DNA of 64,000 nt from Pedobacter hiemivivus (lineage in GTDB: Bacteria > Bacteroidota > Bacteroidia > Sphingobacteriales > Sphingobacteriaceae): NCBI RefSeq assembly GCF_004331685.1, contig NZ_SJSM01000015.1:1-64000 (forward strand), in the 5' to 3' direction. This document shows positions 62,007 to 64,000 of this stretch, one piece after another. Each line of letters begins with the position of its first letter. Positions within the stretch are counted from its first letter, which is position 1. The notes under the pieces were generated by a model. It had not been told where the DNA came from and ran no database searches. It saw nothing but the letters and a program-made list of their open reading frames with translations. Position numbers and translations under genes: made by a program.

Positions 62007-63584
62007 TTAGTAACCTGGGTTTTGAACAATTTTTATCTGATCATTTGCATCGAGTTCACGCTGCGGAATAGGCAATAACAATTTTTCAGCTGTTAAGTGA
62101 GCTTGTAATTCTGCCAGTGTAAATGCAGGTCTGTAGGCTTTGTAATGCGCGTCAAATTCTAATGCAAAATGATTTTTGATAACAGTAATGGCTTGTCCAG
62201 TTCTTACCAAATCAAAGAAACGTTGGTTTTCGAATGCAAATTCCAACCTTCTTTCGTTTAACAATGCGGTTAAAAACTGTGCTGGTGTAGCAATGGCATT
62301 GGCACTTCCATCCGTTGGATATTTATAGAAACCAGTATTAAAGTCTCCAGTAACATAATCTACCGCACCAGCTCTTGCCCTTACGTCGTTAATTAGGTTT
62401 ACACTTGCCGTTCCAAAACCCAAAGCCTCTGCTTTCATCAACAATACATCAGAGAAACGTAGCACCGGGAAATCATTTTCTCCATCAAATTTAACCAAAA
62501 CCGGGGATATGAATTTTTTAACATACAGCTTGGCGTTATATTTTGCCATTGTTACGGCTTTTCTTCCATCAGTAGCGCCCGTTGCAGGTGTTTTATAGGT
62601 TACATCCAAATCGTTGGTCGGGTAGTTGTATCCGCTTCCATCACCATTTATGACGGCACTTCCGCTAGATGTTGGCGCAAAGTTATTGCCCATTAAATTA
62701 CCTAAACCAAAGCCACCAGCCTTAAACCTTACTGCAAAGAGAATTTCTTTGTTCATTTCGTTGTTGATAGAGAAGACATCCGAAAAGGAAGGTAGCATAC
62801 CATAGCCACTGTTGCTGATTACATCATCAAGCAGTGGTAGTGCGCTTGACCCACGGTTGGTACTTAAGTAAACTTTAGCCAGTAACGTTTTTGCTGCCCA
62901 GGAAGTCGCATGCCCAGCATCGGTATTGGTTGAAGCTGAATATGGGGCTTGAGATAGTAAGTCTTTGGCCGCTAAAAGGTCGGCTGTGATCAGCTGATAA
63001 CAATCGGCGATCGGCGTTCTGTTGATTTTTTTTGACTGTTCAGGATCAACGGGTTCGGTAACTAAAAACACATCACCATATAACCTTACCAGGTTAAAAT
63101 AATGATAGGCACGTAAAAACAAAGCTTCGCCTGCGAGCTGATTTTTTTGCTGCTGGGTCATTTTTGCGGTTCCTTCGCCGAGAGTGGTTTGTCCACCTGC
63201 ATAGGTAGCGCCCAGACTTTTTAGTACATAATTGATCGACCTTAGGTTTTTGTAGGTCATCAGCCAGTATTGATAAACCTTGTCATGTGCCGAGTTAAGG
63301 GTAAACATGTCCAAGTCATTAAATTCAAAATTAATGGTAGCCGAACTATTGGCTACACCCTGTTTCGAATTATCAGTTCGCAGATCAGTGAGCATCCATT
63401 CAAATTCCAAAGGCTTTTGCAGACCGCTATAGCTGCCGGTAAGTGCGACTTTGGTTTCTTCATAATTTCTATAAAAGGCATCAACCCCAATATTGGAAAT
63501 GGGATCGATATCGATGATCTTGTTACAAGCAGTAGTGCTTATCGCAAGCAATAATCCTGCTGTTAGGTACTTAAAGCTTTTCAT
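62007..63584 (-). CDS. SusD/RagB-type surface lipoprotein of the alginate locus
   Basis: A 525-residue substrate-binding lipoprotein (MKSFKYLTAGLLLAISTTAC, cysteine 20; the ATG at 63584 is preferred to a start at 63608). RagB/SusD hallmarks are LAGEALFLRAYHYFNLVRLYG near the N-terminus and LNERRLEFAFENQRFFDLVRTG in the C-terminal part. It should bind alginate fragments and hand them to the SusC encoded just upstream (27 bp). It ends 17 bp before the next gene of the operon. Confidence 0.95.
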   Translation of the reverse strand: MKSFKYLTAGLLLAISTTACNKIIDIDPISNIGVDAFYRNYEETKVALTGSYSGLQKPLEFEWMLTDLRTDNSKQGVANSSATINFEFNDLDMFTLNSAHDKVYQYWLMTYKNLRSINYVLKSLGATYAGGQTTLGEGTAKMTQQQKNQLAGEALFLRAYHYFNLVRLYGDVFLVTEPVDPEQSKKINRTPIADCYQLITADLLAAKDLLSQAPYSASTNTDAGHATSWAAKTLLAKVYLSTNRGSSALPLLDDVISNSGYGMLPSFSDVFSINNEMNKEILFAVRFKAGGFGLGNLMGNNFAPTSSGSAVINGDGSGYNYPTNDLDVTYKTPATGATDGRKAVTMAKYNAKLYVKKFISPVLVKFDGENDFPVLRFSDVLLMKAEALGFGTASVNLINDVRARAGAVDYVTGDFNTGFYKYPTDGSANAIATPAQFLTALLNERRLEFAFENQRFFDLVRTGQAITVIKNHFALEFDAHYKAYRPAFTLAELQAHLTAEKLLLPIPQRELDANDQIKIVQNPGY

Positions 63585-63611
63585 CTTATCTATTTTTAGC
63601 TGAGTCATGAT

Positions 63612-63998
63612 TTAAAAATTAACATCTATACCAAATGTGTAAGTGCGGGCAATTGGAAAGGCGCCACGCTGATAGCCATCAATAAGTGGGGAGGAATATT
63701 GTGATGAGGTAGCTCTGGCCTCAGGGTTGATCCCACGGTAAGAGCTGCCCATTAAATAAACCACATTGTCAGCAGCAGTATAAACTCTTACCCCTTTTAC
63801 ACCTATCTTTTTAGTGAATTTAGCAGGAAGTGTGTAGCCGAGGATGACGTTTCTAAGTGCAGCATAAGAGCCGTCCTCAATCACGTAGTCTGTTAGCATC
63901 CAATTCTCTCCATTGGTATAGTATGGTGTTTTACCATCACCTGGATTGGCGGCACTGATCCATCTGTTTTTGTTGAAATTCTCGTTGTATCTCCTTGA
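63612..63998 (-). CDS. SusC-type TonB-dependent transporter, C-terminal end, cut by right window edge
   Basis: The frame is open to the right edge, so only the last 128 residues are seen. Typical SusC end features are YYTNGENWMLTDYVIEDGSY, VILGYTLPAKFTKKIGVKG, the segment VYTAADNVVYLMGSSYRGI and the last GIDVNF. It is the first visible gene of the alginate operon and should form a pair with the SusD encoded next. Whether it carries an STN domain cannot be seen. Confidence 0.93.
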   Translation of the reverse strand, partial: SRRYNENFNKNRWISAANPGDGKTPYYTNGENWMLTDYVIEDGSYAALRNVILGYTLPAKFTKKIGVKGVRVYTAADNVVYLMGSSYRGINPEARATSSQYSSPLIDGYQRGAFPIARTYTFGIDVNF

Positions 63999-64000
63999 TT

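Overview
The window looks like chromosome of a Bacteroidota species, most likely a Pedobacter-type member of the Sphingobacteriaceae. The reasons are three SusC/SusD pairs, FecI-type sigma factors with FecR anti-sigma factors carrying the Bacteroidota-type C-terminal domain, a CHU_C/gliding-motility-type C-terminal sorting domain, -7 elements of the TAnnTTTG type, weak Shine-Dalgarno sequences and AT-rich intergenic DNA. No rRNA, tRNA or CRISPR array was recognised.

Layout. (1) 1-344: C-terminal end of an ISL3-like transposase, then a tandem 19-bp duplication. (2) 485-14022, all on +: sigma factor, FecR, STN-containing SusC, SusD, a small lipoprotein, an ABC ATPase (GldA-like), a fused ABC permease plus GldG-like periplasmic protein, and two tandem MutS-like ATPases without a mismatch-recognition domain. 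(3) 14023-15557: an accessory-looking gap with a broken coding remnant, an 11-bp tandem repeat, a palindrome, a strong terminator and one unknown gene. (4) 15558-29128: a second sigma/FecR/STN-SusC/SusD-like locus with a DUF5689-like lipoprotein, an IPT/NHL lipoprotein, two tandem NAGPA-type phosphodiester glycosidases and two exported sugar isomerase-like TIM barrels. (5) 29259-37203: CLC chloride channel, FNR-like regulator, a sigma/membrane protein/outer-membrane beta-barrel operon, a cold shock protein and a hybrid Crp-AraC regulator. (6) 37341-50192: one 4283-residue secreted repeat protein with 31 tandem MBG-type repeats of exactly 74 residues. (7) 50223-57283: diheme cytochrome c, hybrid histidine kinase, dicarboxylate-type symporter, RibD/DHFR-like protein, small membrane protein, an Arr-type rifampin ADP-ribosyltransferase with an N-terminal helical extension, and a hypothetical gene. 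(8) 57287-63998, all on -: an alginate utilisation locus (SusC end, SusD, lipoprotein, PL6 lyase, PL7 lyase) running off the right edge.

How the genes work together. Loci 2 and 4 each have the full trans-envelope signalling set: an STN domain on the SusC transporter, an inner-membrane FecR and an ECF sigma factor, so substrate binding outside should switch on the operon. Locus 4 probably takes up a glycan with phosphodiester-linked sugars. Locus 8 should bind, import and depolymerise alginate. The most unusual set is in locus 2, where a SusCD pair is followed without large gaps by an ABC exporter-like complex and a pair of MutS-core ATPases; I know of no described function for this combination and consider it the best candidate for an undescribed system. 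The giant protein at 37341 is likely a type IX-secreted surface adhesin, and its upstream neighbour, a Crp-AraC hybrid with a good promoter match, may control it.
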